Origin: a virus
IMG/VR virus record: IMGVR_UViG_3300006802_000747
Span: 1 to 20,813 of that record
Length of the DNA stretch: 20,813 nt
Strand: one strand, 5' to 3'
This document shows positions 6,171-14,002 of this stretch, one piece after another. The notes under the pieces were generated by a model. That model did not search any database and was not told the DNA's origin. It saw nothing but the letters and a program-made list of their open reading frames with translations. The stretch's first letter is position 1. Each line of letters begins with the position of its first letter. The position numbers and the translations under genes were made by a program.

Positions 6171-8075
6171 ATGAGTAGATCATTCACTTTAAATCAATTA
6201 ACAGAAGGTATTCGCGATCGACATGTTGGTCAAGAAGCTTCTCGTATTCAAGAAAAATGGACTCGTACTGGACTTTTAAGAGGTCTTGAGGGTCATAACC
6301 GTGAGAACATGGCACGCTTAATGGAAAACCAAGCTGCACAAGTTCTTCGCGAAGCAAACACTTTAGGATCATCAGGTGCAGATAGCGGTCAAATTGACGG
6401 TTTTTCTAACATTGCATTCCCAATTGTACGTCGTGTATTTGGTGGTTTGGTTGCTAATGAATTAGTTTCAATCCAACCTATGTCATTACCATCAGGTCTT
6501 TTGTTTTACTTAGACTATACTTATGGATCTGACGTTGGTGGTGATACATCTGCTTCTACAGGTTTGGGTACCAATGTAACTTATAATAGAGGCGACTCAA
6601 TTTACAACAACCCAGCTGGTGCTAGTGTTCGTACCGGTTCTGATGCTGTTGGTGGTCAATATGACTTAGTTGGAACTTCTTTTACTAAGATCCACAGTTC
6701 ATCTGTAACACCAACACTCTTAGCTTCTGGTGCATTTGGTGGAGCAGCTGCTCAGTCTTATACAGCTGGTAACGTATTGGTAGCTTCTGGTGCAGACGGT
6801 AAATTGTTACAATTTGACCCACAAATTACAACTGCCATTGATTCAGACGGTGAAGCTTTTACAGCTTTAGTACTTGATGCTGATACTGGTTTCTTTAACG
6901 GAATGGATACAACTGACGTTAAGTCTTTTGCTTTGCATACAAGTAACGGTAGTAGTACAAGTGGTTTGTCAGCTCCTGGTTCAACTTATCAAGGCGGTAA
7001 CAATATTCTTAATATTAGACGTCTTAATCAATTAGGAACGTTTAATACATCTACAGAAGTATTCACTCCTAACCCGTTTATTGAAGTAGGTTCTGCCAAC
7101 GCAGGTAATAACGCTGCATTACTTGTTATTTGTAAAGGTACATTAGCTGCTGGTGCAGGTGCCGGTAATTTGTTAGGCGCAACACTTTCTGGTTCGTTTG
7201 CTAAAGCTGATACAGTTGGCACAGCTGGTGGTACAGGTGGAACGTTAGTTATTCCTTCATTTGAGTCTGACTTTGATACAACTCCGGAGCCTATTATCCC
7301 TGAAATCGATATCAAGATTGAGTCTATTGCAGTAACAGCTACAACTCGTAAGTTGAGAGCTCGTTGGTCACCAGAACTCGCACAAGATCTTAATGCATAT
7401 CACTCAATGGATGCTGAAGTTGAATTGACTCAAATTCTTTCTGAGCAGATTGCATTGGAAATCGATCGTGAAATCTTGAATGACCTCTTGGTTGAAGCAC
7501 AAGGTGCTAACTTCTATTGGGATCGTCGTCCAGGTCGTTTTGTTAATAAACGTACAGGTGTTGATCAAACAAGTGCTGGTTCACTTACATCGCCTACTTT
7601 CACTGGTACAGTTCGTGAATGGTATGAGACTCTGGTTGAAACCATCATCGACGTAGCTAACGAGATTCACAGAAAGACTCTTCGTGGTTCTGCTAACTTT
7701 ATCGTGGTTTCACCTGAAGTTGCTACAATCTTCGAAGCTTCTGTACTCTACAAGCCTTCTATTAAGATTGACGGTCAAGGTCAAGCTGCTATTAGCGGAA
7801 TTGGTGCTGAGGCAATTGGTTCTCTTTCAAATCGTTTTACGGTATACAAAGACCCATACTTCCCACGCAACAAGATCTTGGTAGGTTACAAAGGTGGTTC
7901 ATATCTTGAGAGTGGATACGTCTATGCTCCATATGTTCCGTTAATCGTAACTCCAACAATCTTCGCACCAGAAGACTTCACACCACGTAAAGGTGTAATG
8001 ACCCGTTACGGTAAGAAAATGGTTCGTGCAGACTTCTACGGTACAGTAACTTGTTTAGGTATGGATGTAATCTAA
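6171..8075 (+). CDS. 23: Major capsid protein, T4 gp23-like
   Basis: The 634-aa protein builds the hexagonal lattice of the head. The N-terminal region (residues 1-61) resembles the cleaved delta domain of T4 gp23, and LRE61|A62 fits the gp21 rule at nearly the same place as T4 (after Glu65). The conserved FSNIAFPIVRRVFGGL follows, then the HK97-type fold with KLRARWSPELAQDLNAYHSM near residue 390 and EQIALEIDREILNDLL, both hallmarks of gp23. The region between about 120 and 370 is Gly/Ser/Thr/Ala-rich and longer than in T4 (521 aa total), suggesting an enlarged surface insertion domain. AGGAG lies 6 nt before the ATG. Codon use is more GC- and T-ending than its neighbours, as expected for a very highly expressed gene. 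It has its own late promoter and a terminator. Confidence 0.96.
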   Translation: MSRSFTLNQLTEGIRDRHVGQEASRIQEKWTRTGLLRGLEGHNRENMARLMENQAAQVLREANTLGSSGADSGQIDGFSNIAFPIVRRVFGGLVANELVSIQPMSLPSGLLFYLDYTYGSDVGGDTSASTGLGTNVTYNRGDSIYNNPAGASVRTGSDAVGGQYDLVGTSFTKIHSSSVTPTLLASGAFGGAAAQSYTAGNVLVASGADGKLLQFDPQITTAIDSDGEAFTALVLDADTGFFNGMDTTDVKSFALHTSNGSSTSGLSAPGSTYQGGNNILNIRRLNQLGTFNTSTEVFTPNPFIEVGSANAGNNAALLVICKGTLAAGAGAGNLLGATLSGSFAKADTVGTAGGTGGTLVIPSFESDFDTTPEPIIPEIDIKIESIAVTATTRKLRARWSPELAQDLNAYHSMDAEVELTQILSEQIALEIDREILNDLLVEAQGANFYWDRRPGRFVNKRTGVDQTSAGSLTSPTFTGTVREWYETLVETIIDVANEIHRKTLRGSANFIVVSPEVATIFEASVLYKPSIKIDGQGQAAISGIGAEAIGSLSNRFTVYKDPYFPRNKILVGYKGGSYLESGYVYAPYVPLIVTPTIFAPEDFTPRKGVMTRYGKKMVRADFYGTVTCLGMDVI

Positions 8076-8090
8076 TCTAATTAGATAACA

Positions 8091-8137
8091 ACCCGTATTA
8101 ATTGGGGGGGGCGGGTATTTTATTCGCTCCCTTTTTT
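8091..8137 (+). terminator. Intrinsic terminator after the capsid gene, with an alternative stem
   Basis: GGGGGCG (8107-8113) pairs with CGCTCCC (8125-8131), with one G-U pair and an 11-nt loop, followed by TTTTTT and more T-rich sequence, which is a standard rho-independent terminator. An upstream ACCCG (8091-8095) can instead pair with CGGGT (8112-8116), which shares bases with the terminator stem, so the two structures exclude each other. A run of eight G (8104-8111) lies in the loop/stem. Confidence 0.75.
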
Positions 8138-8157
8138 ATTTTAAAAGGAATATAAAA

Positions 8158-8610
8158 ATGAAAATAAGTAGAAAAAGACTGAGAAGAATGATTATGGAAG
8201 AGTTAAGTTATAGCTCTAAAAATAAAAGACAATTAAATGAAATTGGTATGATTGCTGGGTTACCTTTAATGGTAATGATAGGTGCAGTAGGTTTTGCAAC
8301 CGTTTCAGCAGCTGATAAGATTTTAAGAAAATTAAAGATCGGAGAATACGCAGAAATTGAGGAATTAATCGAAAATGATCCTGAATTAAAACAAATGATG
8401 GCGCAAGCTGGTGAAATGGTTACACAAGGTATGTCACCTGAAGAAGCGGTTAGAGAATTAGCAAGGCAAGATAGTAGGGTTGCAGATAGAATTCGTGCTA
8501 TTGAAAACAAATACCGTTCTGATACACTAGGTAGTTCGCCTTACGATCGAGCGCTAGGTACGACACCATCCCAACAGCCTGGATATCGTTTTGATTATGA
8601 TGATCTTTAA
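8158..8610 (+). CDS. Small membrane-segment protein with candidate capsid-targeting peptide
   Basis: A 150-aa unknown protein. It opens MKISRKRLRRMIMEE, one of the clearest copies of the shared N-terminal peptide, with IME|E (12-15) and a second site LNE|I (26-29) fitting the prohead protease rule. A hydrophobic segment follows at about residues 30-53 (GMIAGLPLMVMIGAVGFATV), then a helical acidic domain (60-120) and a polar tail. If cut at the second site the mature protein would begin exactly at the hydrophobic segment. It could be a minor head protein or one carried in the capsid that inserts in the host membrane on ejection; both are inferences. AAGGAA precedes the start, and the stop codon interlocks with that of the convergent minus-strand gene. 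Confidence 0.75.
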   Translation: MKISRKRLRRMIMEELSYSSKNKRQLNEIGMIAGLPLMVMIGAVGFATVSAADKILRKLKIGEYAEIEELIENDPELKQMMAQAGEMVTQGMSPEEAVRELARQDSRVADRIRAIENKYRSDTLGSSPYDRALGTTPSQQPGYRFDYDDL

Positions 8611-8828
8611 GTAACAATAAACTTATTGATAAAATCTTTTGTTTGAAAAGAAATTCTTTTATCATCTAACCATTGAACTTTGTAGCATCTAGAATTAAAG
8701 TCTGATGCTACAATTTTTATTTGTGTATTATAGCCGTATATATTTAAGTCAACTACTTGGTTGACAGCTAACTTATTTCTTTTGCAGATTTTAATTAAAG
8801 CTGTTATTAGATTGATTATATTTTTCAT
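8607..8828 (-). CDS. Small hypothetical protein on the minus strand
   Basis: A 73-aa protein of unknown family. It is accepted as real because AGGAG stands 6 nt before its ATG on the minus strand, a TATAAT-like box lies upstream, and it fills an otherwise empty gap. The first 20 residues are a hydrophobic/basic helix (MKNIINLITALIKICKRNK); the remainder looks like a small beta domain (VVDLNIYGYNTQIKIVASDF, then YKVQWLDDKRISF). It runs against the surrounding late genes and its stop codon overlaps that of the preceding plus-strand gene (the shared bases are TTAA). Opposite orientation and a sigma70-like promoter suggest expression at a different time from the structural genes. Confidence 0.65.
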   Translation of the reverse strand: MKNIINLITALIKICKRNKLAVNQVVDLNIYGYNTQIKIVASDFNSRCYKVQWLDDKRISFQTKDFINKFIVT

Positions 8829-8854
8829 TGTTAACTCCTGTATTGTTTTATTAT

Positions 8855-8860
8855 ATTATA
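8855..8860 (-). promoter_or_regulatory. Candidate -10 box for the minus-strand 73-aa gene
   Basis: TATAAT on the minus strand, 26 nt before the ATG. There is no convincing -35 element at the usual distance and no T4 MotA-type box, so the call rests on the -10 match and the location. Confidence 0.4.
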
Positions 8861-8905
8861 AACTATTTTTTTAGGCGTTGCATTTTTACATAAGTTTTTT
8901 CTTTG

Positions 8906-8911
8906 TATAAT
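8906..8911 (+). promoter_or_regulatory. Candidate sigma70-like promoter for the 70-aa gene
   Basis: TATAAT at 8906-8911 with TTTACA (8885-8890) upstream, though the 15-nt spacer is short. The expected transcript would start near 8917, at the foot of a small hairpin (TGTGC 8917-8921 with GCACA 8927-8931), and run about 45 nt to the ATG at 8962. It faces away from the candidate promoter of the minus-strand gene. Confidence 0.45.
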
Positions 8912-8961
8912 AATACTGTGCATATCGCACAACTACACATTACACACACAAAGGAGCAAAC

Positions 8962-9174
8962 ATGAGTAGTAAACCATTTGAACTTAGAGCAGGCTTGCTA
9001 GGTCAAGCAGAAGGAATTTTATCACATAGATATCATCAAGAGTATGAAAGGCTTCGATATCTATGTGATAGGAACTTGATCGATGCAAAAACAGTGACGT
9101 GGCCTGTTCCACCGACAACAGAAGAAATTATTGCTGAGGCTGAAAAACTATATAAGTTTGTTCAAACAAAGTAA
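8962..9174 (+). CDS. Small conserved T4-like phage protein of unknown function
   Basis: The 70-aa protein begins SSKPFELRAGLLGQAEGIL and ends PPTTEEIIAEAEKLYKFV. This KPFE(L/I)R...PTTEEI layout resembles a small hypothetical protein I recall from T4-like cyanophages, but no function is known to me. AAGGAG is 5 nt before the ATG. It is followed by its own terminator and has a sigma70-like promoter, so it appears to be an independent transcription unit inside the late region. It lacks the shared N-terminal peptide. Confidence 0.8.
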   Translation: MSSKPFELRAGLLGQAEGILSHRYHQEYERLRYLCDRNLIDAKTVTWPVPPTTEEIIAEAEKLYKFVQTK

Positions 9175-9204
9175 TATAGAAACTATAGATTCTGTAAGAT
9201 AATT

Positions 9205-9232
9205 AAGGCTAGGACGATGTTCTGGCCTTTTT
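9205..9232 (+). terminator. Intrinsic terminator after the 70-aa gene
   Basis: AAGGCTAG (9205-9212) pairs over 8 bp with CTGGCCTT (9222-9229), with one G-U pair and a 9-nt loop, followed by three further T. It closes the short unit carrying the 70-aa gene and isolates it from the 945-aa gene. Confidence 0.75.
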
Positions 9233-9255
9233 AAATTAAAACAGATAGGATAGTA

Positions 9256-12093
9256 ATGTTATTAAATAGACTAAGTTTAAGAAAACTACTTTTTGAGCAT
9301 TTATTAGTTGAATCTGCACAGCAAGCCTTAATTAGCAAATACCCTAAATTAGATACACAAGGGTATGTCGATTCGATAAATGAAATAAAAAACAAAAATA
9401 AATATTTACCTCTTCTTGACGCATTACTTGCAGACTATTCTTTGTCACGTGATTTTACAACAGATCACTTGATTCGCCATGGTGAAATTATATTTATGGT
9501 GCTTATGCATGAAAAATATTCTAATAGTCAAGCAATGTCAAACAACGACAAAGATGTGCAAGGAATCAAAGAATATTTACGAATGGTTCAAATTATTGAC
9601 GACTTAGATGCCAAATTTTTTGCAAAAAACTCGTCACTTTATGACAACCTAATTCGTATAGATGCATCAGTAACAGAAGATTATAAAGCTGAATTATTAG
9701 ATAGAGAAATAGCAGAAGAAGATGATGACAGCATATCATTAGAACATGAAGTGAGACCGGGACTTAAGCTTTTGCAAATTATCGATGGCTGGCAAATACT
9801 TTTACCAATTAATTTAGAAGGCGGAAAAGCTATTGGTGTACAAGAGTGGTGCACTGTTAATAGCGATGCTTGGTTAACATATACTAATATGGGTAATACT
9901 TTATTTTATGTAGCCAAAGATCAAAACTACGACAGCTTAGGTGGGTACGGGTATGACTACGCCACTAGCCCCCATAATTATGTTTCTATTGGCTTTAAAG
10001 GAAATAACATATACATACCTAGTGGTAACGCAGAATTAAGCGTTTGGGGAGATCAAGAAGGTGTAACTTATAATAACTTGGCTAGAAGGTTAGGAAAAGA
10101 AGTATCAGAAAAAATTATAGCCTATATTAAGGAATACTTTAATAGAGGACAAGGATTACCATCAGGAAACTCTGCTAACCCAGCTGAATCAGCTAAAAGA
10201 GAGACTCGACGACAACAAGGAAAACTAGCAAGAGCGATAGGAAGAAATAAACGAATATTTGAGCAATATTTCTACAATATCGGTGATCCTAACGCGCGGG
10301 CCGAGTTTGTTTTAGACACACTTGTAGGCACCGAGTTAAGTCAAAACATACTCGAACTTATAATGCTTAAATACTGCATACTCAACAGAGACAGTGTTTT
10401 AATGGAATCTGACGCATACAAGGCAGGTGAATGGGAAACGATAGTTGTTGGTCTCTATATGGATGTACATATGACCCCTTCTGACGACTTTAAAAATCAG
10501 ATCGTTGCATGGCTGCTACAAGAAAATAATAGAATTCATTTGCAAAAACTTTTAGATGATAATTTTTATGACTATTGCAAGCCTTATTTGTCAAATGAAT
10601 CAGGTGTCGCATATGATCATGCTGACAGCCGTATAAATTATGAGTTATTTGCCAAGAGAAATATGCGTGGAATAAGTGTAGAAAACTATTTAAAGATGTT
10701 TAATCTTATTCCTTTTGAATTAATTGAATCTTATGAAAACTGGGATATAAGCTTAAACTCGCAATTATCTGATTTTGATCTAGGTTTTTCTAAAAGATTT
10801 AACGAAGGGCTAAATAACTCATACAATACTGACAAACCTACAATTGCACTAGCGTTTAGTCAAGTCTATAATACCCCTAGGTTTGCATCATTACAAGATC
10901 AACTTTTCGAATCAATTTATGGTCCTCGTGAAGTAAAAATGAAATATACATCAATAAGGGATAGAAATCTTGTAGTTAATAATTTTTTAAAGCTCGATGA
11001 AATATTGACTAAAAAGAACAAGCTAGTACCCACAGAGGTAATAGAAGGCTATATAAGTAAACGTGTAGAAATGTACAAGGAAAATTCACTAAGCGCTGCA
11101 TCTAATTATGACATGTTAACCGAAGAGCATTTTAACCCATTTGTTCCAGAAATATCTGCGATTAAAGACCTGACAAGAAAAGGTGTTCAAATACCTGAAA
11201 ATGTAATAAACTCAATTAAAAAAGTTAAGTATTTTATTGATATGACAAATAGAGGCCCTAGAGATGCATATCGCATAATCAAAGAAAGACCGGAATCTAA
11301 AATGGCGCAAGAATACACTGCTTTGATGTTTGCAAAAGCTGAGGCAATATATAATGCTAAAAAAGTGTGTATTTCTTATTTTTCCTCGAGAGACGATGTA
11401 AATTATTTTCCTAGATTCAAGCCGATGTCGATAGTGTTCGACATGGAGTTTATCTCTAAATATGAAGACAAACTAAAGTATGCATATCGAGTTATGGATA
11501 TGTTAGAAGATATTGGTTCAAATGAAAGAGCTTCTTTTATTCGAGCATCATCTTCTTATTTTACCAAACTTAGAGACGATATCACGCCAGTAACCGGTCT
11601 CGAGAATAACATCAGACCTTTTGAATTAATAGATTTTTATGAAGATATCAGACTGAAAACAATTGAGGTCATGACAAAAAATTCTTCAGAAGCACAGAAA
11701 AAAGATATCGATGAAGGAATGGCCGGTCTCTATAAACAAATCTTAGAAAGCACTTCGCTGCTAAACTGGTACATCTTCTTTAAAAATGACAGAGAGTTAT
11801 TTAAGCAGTTTTGCATCGATGTTTATAGCAGTAGATGGTTTATGAAAAGTAGGCAACCTTATGAACTACTACCTATTCAGGCAGCGTATAAATCAATTGA
11901 GGTTATGATTTACGCTCCGAACGAAGAGCTAGGAAGAATTACAATCGAACAAGCTAACGCAGATCTTCAAGACCTGATTCAAATCAGCAAAGAAGTAACA
12001 GATATAACAGGGGAATTCAAAGCTAGCATGTACAATCCAAGACCTTTTGTCGAAAGAGTTGACGAAGATGACGAAGAAGAAGATTGGGACTAG
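9256..12093 (+). CDS. Large hypothetical protein with WCT motif and candidate capsid-targeting peptide
   Basis: This 945-aa protein is the largest complete gene in the window. It opens NRLSLRKLLFEHLLVES, a variant of the shared N-terminal peptide, with LFE (12-14) and LVE|S (17-20) fitting the gp21 rule. After an acidic segment (about 150-165) comes a domain with GWQILLPINLEGGKAIGVQ, EWCTVN (197-202) and TLFYVAKD; this arrangement of a polar strand, W-C-T and an aromatic strand resembles a domain I have seen in other marine phage proteins, without a known function. The remaining roughly 600 residues look helical and repeat-free, ending in a very acidic tail (DEDDEEEDWD). No membrane segment is evident. 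AGGA precedes the ATG by 5 nt. All Trp codons checked here are TGG. It could be a large capsid-internal or ejected protein; that is an inference. Confidence 0.8.
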   Translation: MLLNRLSLRKLLFEHLLVESAQQALISKYPKLDTQGYVDSINEIKNKNKYLPLLDALLADYSLSRDFTTDHLIRHGEIIFMVLMHEKYSNSQAMSNNDKDVQGIKEYLRMVQIIDDLDAKFFAKNSSLYDNLIRIDASVTEDYKAELLDREIAEEDDDSISLEHEVRPGLKLLQIIDGWQILLPINLEGGKAIGVQEWCTVNSDAWLTYTNMGNTLFYVAKDQNYDSLGGYGYDYATSPHNYVSIGFKGNNIYIPSGNAELSVWGDQEGVTYNNLARRLGKEVSEKIIAYIKEYFNRGQGLPSGNSANPAESAKRETRRQQGKLARAIGRNKRIFEQYFYNIGDPNARAEFVLDTLVGTELSQNILELIMLKYCILNRDSVLMESDAYKAGEWETIVVGLYMDVHMTPSDDFKNQIVAWLLQENNRIHLQKLLDDNFYDYCKPYLSNESGVAYDHADSRINYELFAKRNMRGISVENYLKMFNLIPFELIESYENWDISLNSQLSDFDLGFSKRFNEGLNNSYNTDKPTIALAFSQVYNTPRFASLQDQLFESIYGPREVKMKYTSIRDRNLVVNNFLKLDEILTKKNKLVPTEVIEGYISKRVEMYKENSLSAASNYDMLTEEHFNPFVPEISAIKDLTRKGVQIPENVINSIKKVKYFIDMTNRGPRDAYRIIKERPESKMAQEYTALMFAKAEAIYNAKKVCISYFSSRDDVNYFPRFKPMSIVFDMEFISKYEDKLKYAYRVMDMLEDIGSNERASFIRASSSYFTKLRDDITPVTGLENNIRPFELIDFYEDIRLKTIEVMTKNSSEAQKKDIDEGMAGLYKQILESTSLLNWYIFFKNDRELFKQFCIDVYSSRWFMKSRQPYELLPIQAAYKSIEVMIYAPNEELGRITIEQANADLQDLIQISKEVTDITGEFKASMYNPRPFVERVDEDDEEEDWD

Positions 12094-12114
12094 TAATTTA
12101 ACAGAGGAGTTGTT

Positions 12115-12696
12115 ATGACAATGTATATATTGCTAATTAGTATGGCACTGGCACAAACCTTTGACGTATACGTCGCACCTATACAAAAGCGTGTATACTC
12201 TAATCAGGTTGAAGCAGTCATCGGATCAAAATCTGCTTATGGATATAATACAGCATACTGGAAGAATGCCAAGTCTTTGACACAAAGAGGTACAAAAGAA
12301 CCAATATCCTTAAATAATCTTGTTCGTTTTTATGATGAAGACACAATAGGATATGCATATAAAAATTGCAATTATAATAGTGACTACAAAAAATGTGCAA
12401 ATCAAAATAATCACTACACTGTTGAAACCCACATAACTGTGGATGATCATGAGATTGTCGTACAAATGATTCTGTACGCTCCTGACATGACCGTGATTAA
12501 TATATCAAGTGTGTCTGAAAAGTCATCTGTCCGCTGGATTAGACAACAAGAAGTAACAGTTATACAAACACGTGAAGCAACAATTACGCATATGCCAAAA
12601 GAAGAGTTACCACTTAAATGGTTAATACCTGTAAATCTCATGAATGAGCAAATTAGAAGAGCAACAGCTGGATTGTGGGCAGGAGTAATATTATGA
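12115..12696 (+). CDS. Putative exported protein with signal peptide
   Basis: A 193-aa unknown protein whose first residues, MTMYILLISMALAQ, look like a short signal peptide with a cleavage site after ALA or ALAQ. The mature part begins TFDVYVAPIQKRVY and is mixed alpha/beta, with two Cys (NCNYNSDYKKC) that could form a disulfide in the periplasm. The charge of the n-region is weak, so a membrane anchor is also possible. GAGGAG stands 5 nt before the ATG at 12115, favouring this start over ATG 12121. Its TGA stop overlaps the ATG of the next gene (ATGA), coupling the pair. It lacks the shared N-terminal peptide, consistent with a different destination. Role unknown. Confidence 0.75.
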   Translation: MTMYILLISMALAQTFDVYVAPIQKRVYSNQVEAVIGSKSAYGYNTAYWKNAKSLTQRGTKEPISLNNLVRFYDEDTIGYAYKNCNYNSDYKKCANQNNHYTVETHITVDDHEIVVQMILYAPDMTVINISSVSEKSSVRWIRQQEVTVIQTREATITHMPKEELPLKWLIPVNLMNEQIRRATAGLWAGVIL

Positions 12697-13628
12697 AAAT
12701 AACAAAGAAAAAGCTAAGAAAGATAATTAAAGAATCCGTAAAAAAGATATTGTTAGAAACAACTGATCATGACAAACTATTAGCAGAAATGCCTAATCTA
12801 ATGTTAAAATACGAAGAAACATATGATTCGAATCAACAAGACGTTACGATTCTTGACTTATTTAGCGGTAATCGGTTAGTTGCATCAGCGACTTTGACAA
12901 AGCTGACCGGCCAATTGCACGGCCACCCAATTAAATTATCAAACCCTAATGAGGAGCATAGTGATGATTTAGGGAAAGATGAAGATGGCGTGATGAGGCA
13001 TTGGAAAGAATCCGGATGTATTCCCAATACATACTCAGTTAGTTCTATATACACAAATATTAATTTTCAAAACTCAGGAATAGGCGAGTTAATGCTTGAC
13101 TTAATTTTCTACTATTGTGAAGCTATTGCACCACTAAGCCCAGCAGGAATTACTACAGACTTTGAAGGCGGAAACACTGCAATTATTAATTACATTATTA
13201 AGTCTAAGATTGGCGAAAGCGGAGGCGGTGTGTATTATAAACAATCAACTAGCGTTGGTAACCAACAAATGGACTTTTTTGGTGCTACTACAGACCCTGA
13301 CGACGATTGTTATTCTGAGTTATTTGATGACGAAGGTGTTTATGAGTTAGTCATCGATCAAGGTTATACAGAAGAAGAGGCGTATGCCGAGGTCGGCTAT
13401 GGTTCATCGTATGATGAAAAATTTCCTTTTGGAACTACTAGCTCTTGGAGAAAAAGAGGAATTCAATCCATGGCGCCTGTCTGGGAAGAACTCACATCCA
13501 AAGCTTTGGATTTTAGTATTGGTGAAGACCGGATGCAAAATAAAAGATTATCAGGCTTTAGAGACGCTTATGATAACACTCCCACCCCAGAAGAAATTAG
13601 TCGCCGTCAAAGAGAAAAAAATAATTAA
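12693..13628 (+). CDS. GNAT-like acetyltransferase candidate with capsid-targeting peptide
   Basis: A 311-aa protein from the ATG at 12693 (AGGAG 7 nt upstream). It opens MKITKKKLRKIIKES, a textbook copy of the shared peptide with IKE|S (12-15) and LLE|T (20-23) matching the prohead protease rule. Residues 50-71 form two probable strands (VTILDLF, LVASATLTKL), and SVSSIYTNINFQNSGIGELM (115-134) resembles GNAT motif A, with Q-N-S-G-I-G in place of the usual Q/R-x-x-G-x-G/A that binds acetyl-CoA; a later N-x-x-A...Y segment (161-167) fits motif B loosely. The C-terminal 130 residues are acidic then polar. If correct, it could be an enzyme carried in the capsid that modifies host proteins, as T4 Alt does by ADP-ribosylation. 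The GNAT call is moderate. Its stop abuts that of the convergent gene. Confidence 0.72.
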   Translation: MKITKKKLRKIIKESVKKILLETTDHDKLLAEMPNLMLKYEETYDSNQQDVTILDLFSGNRLVASATLTKLTGQLHGHPIKLSNPNEEHSDDLGKDEDGVMRHWKESGCIPNTYSVSSIYTNINFQNSGIGELMLDLIFYYCEAIAPLSPAGITTDFEGGNTAIINYIIKSKIGESGGGVYYKQSTSVGNQQMDFFGATTDPDDDCYSELFDDEGVYELVIDQGYTEEEAYAEVGYGSSYDEKFPFGTTSSWRKRGIQSMAPVWEELTSKALDFSIGEDRMQNKRLSGFRDAYDNTPTPEEISRRQREKNN

Positions 13629-13970
13629 TTACAAGTACTTCTTCCAAGCGTGTTTTTCTCTTGTTTTTAAATAGTCTTTGTTGTAGTGATTATCATAAGC
13701 TTCCTTCTCAAACGGAATATTAAAATAAGCATCGTCGTTTGACATTCCTTGAACTTTGCCCTTAGCCCAATAGAAAACATATAGAACATAGAAAAGAATA
13801 ACAAACAGTTCTCGTTGCTGCTCTATGTGTATCTTTTCGTGGTTTATTGTGATAGGATTGTCATAATCAGATCTTAAGATGATAAACGGGAAAAGGGTGA
13901 TTGCACCGACTGAGATAAAGATAGAGAGTGCTTTTGTGATTTTGTCAGATTTAATAATTATAGGTTTCAT
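13629..13970 (-). CDS. Small membrane protein with HExxH motif (minus strand)
   Basis: The protein is 113 aa from the ATG at 13970, which has GGAG 6 nt upstream on the minus strand; an upstream TTG at 13982 lies before that site and is rejected. Hydrophobic segments at about 14-33 and 55-68 flank NHEKIHIEQQRE, with the zinc-metallopeptidase motif HEKIH at 44-48. FEKEAYDN (87-94) could supply the third, glutamate ligand as in M48-like peptidases. The pattern HExIHxxQQxE...NIPFExEAY also resembles small uncharacterised proteins I associate with Bacteroidetes, but I could not check this. It is encoded against all flanking structural genes and has a T4-type late promoter of its own. Catalytic activity is unproven because the protein is very small. 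Confidence 0.72.
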   Translation of the reverse strand: MKPIIIKSDKITKALSIFISVGAITLFPFIILRSDYDNPITINHEKIHIEQQRELFVILFYVLYVFYWAKGKVQGMSNDDAYFNIPFEKEAYDNHYNKDYLKTREKHAWKKYL

Positions 13971-14002
13971 TAGATACTCCAAAATTTTGTTAACTTTAAT
14001 AG

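Noticed and set aside
7028-7315. Minus-strand open frame of 95 codons inside the capsid gene
   Set aside because: Antisense to a confident capsid gene and made of Pro/Ala/Val-rich shadow sequence.
13384-13674. Plus-strand open frame of 96 codons
   Set aside because: Overlaps the GNAT-like gene out of frame and the convergent gene; no ribosome binding site and poor protein-like pattern.
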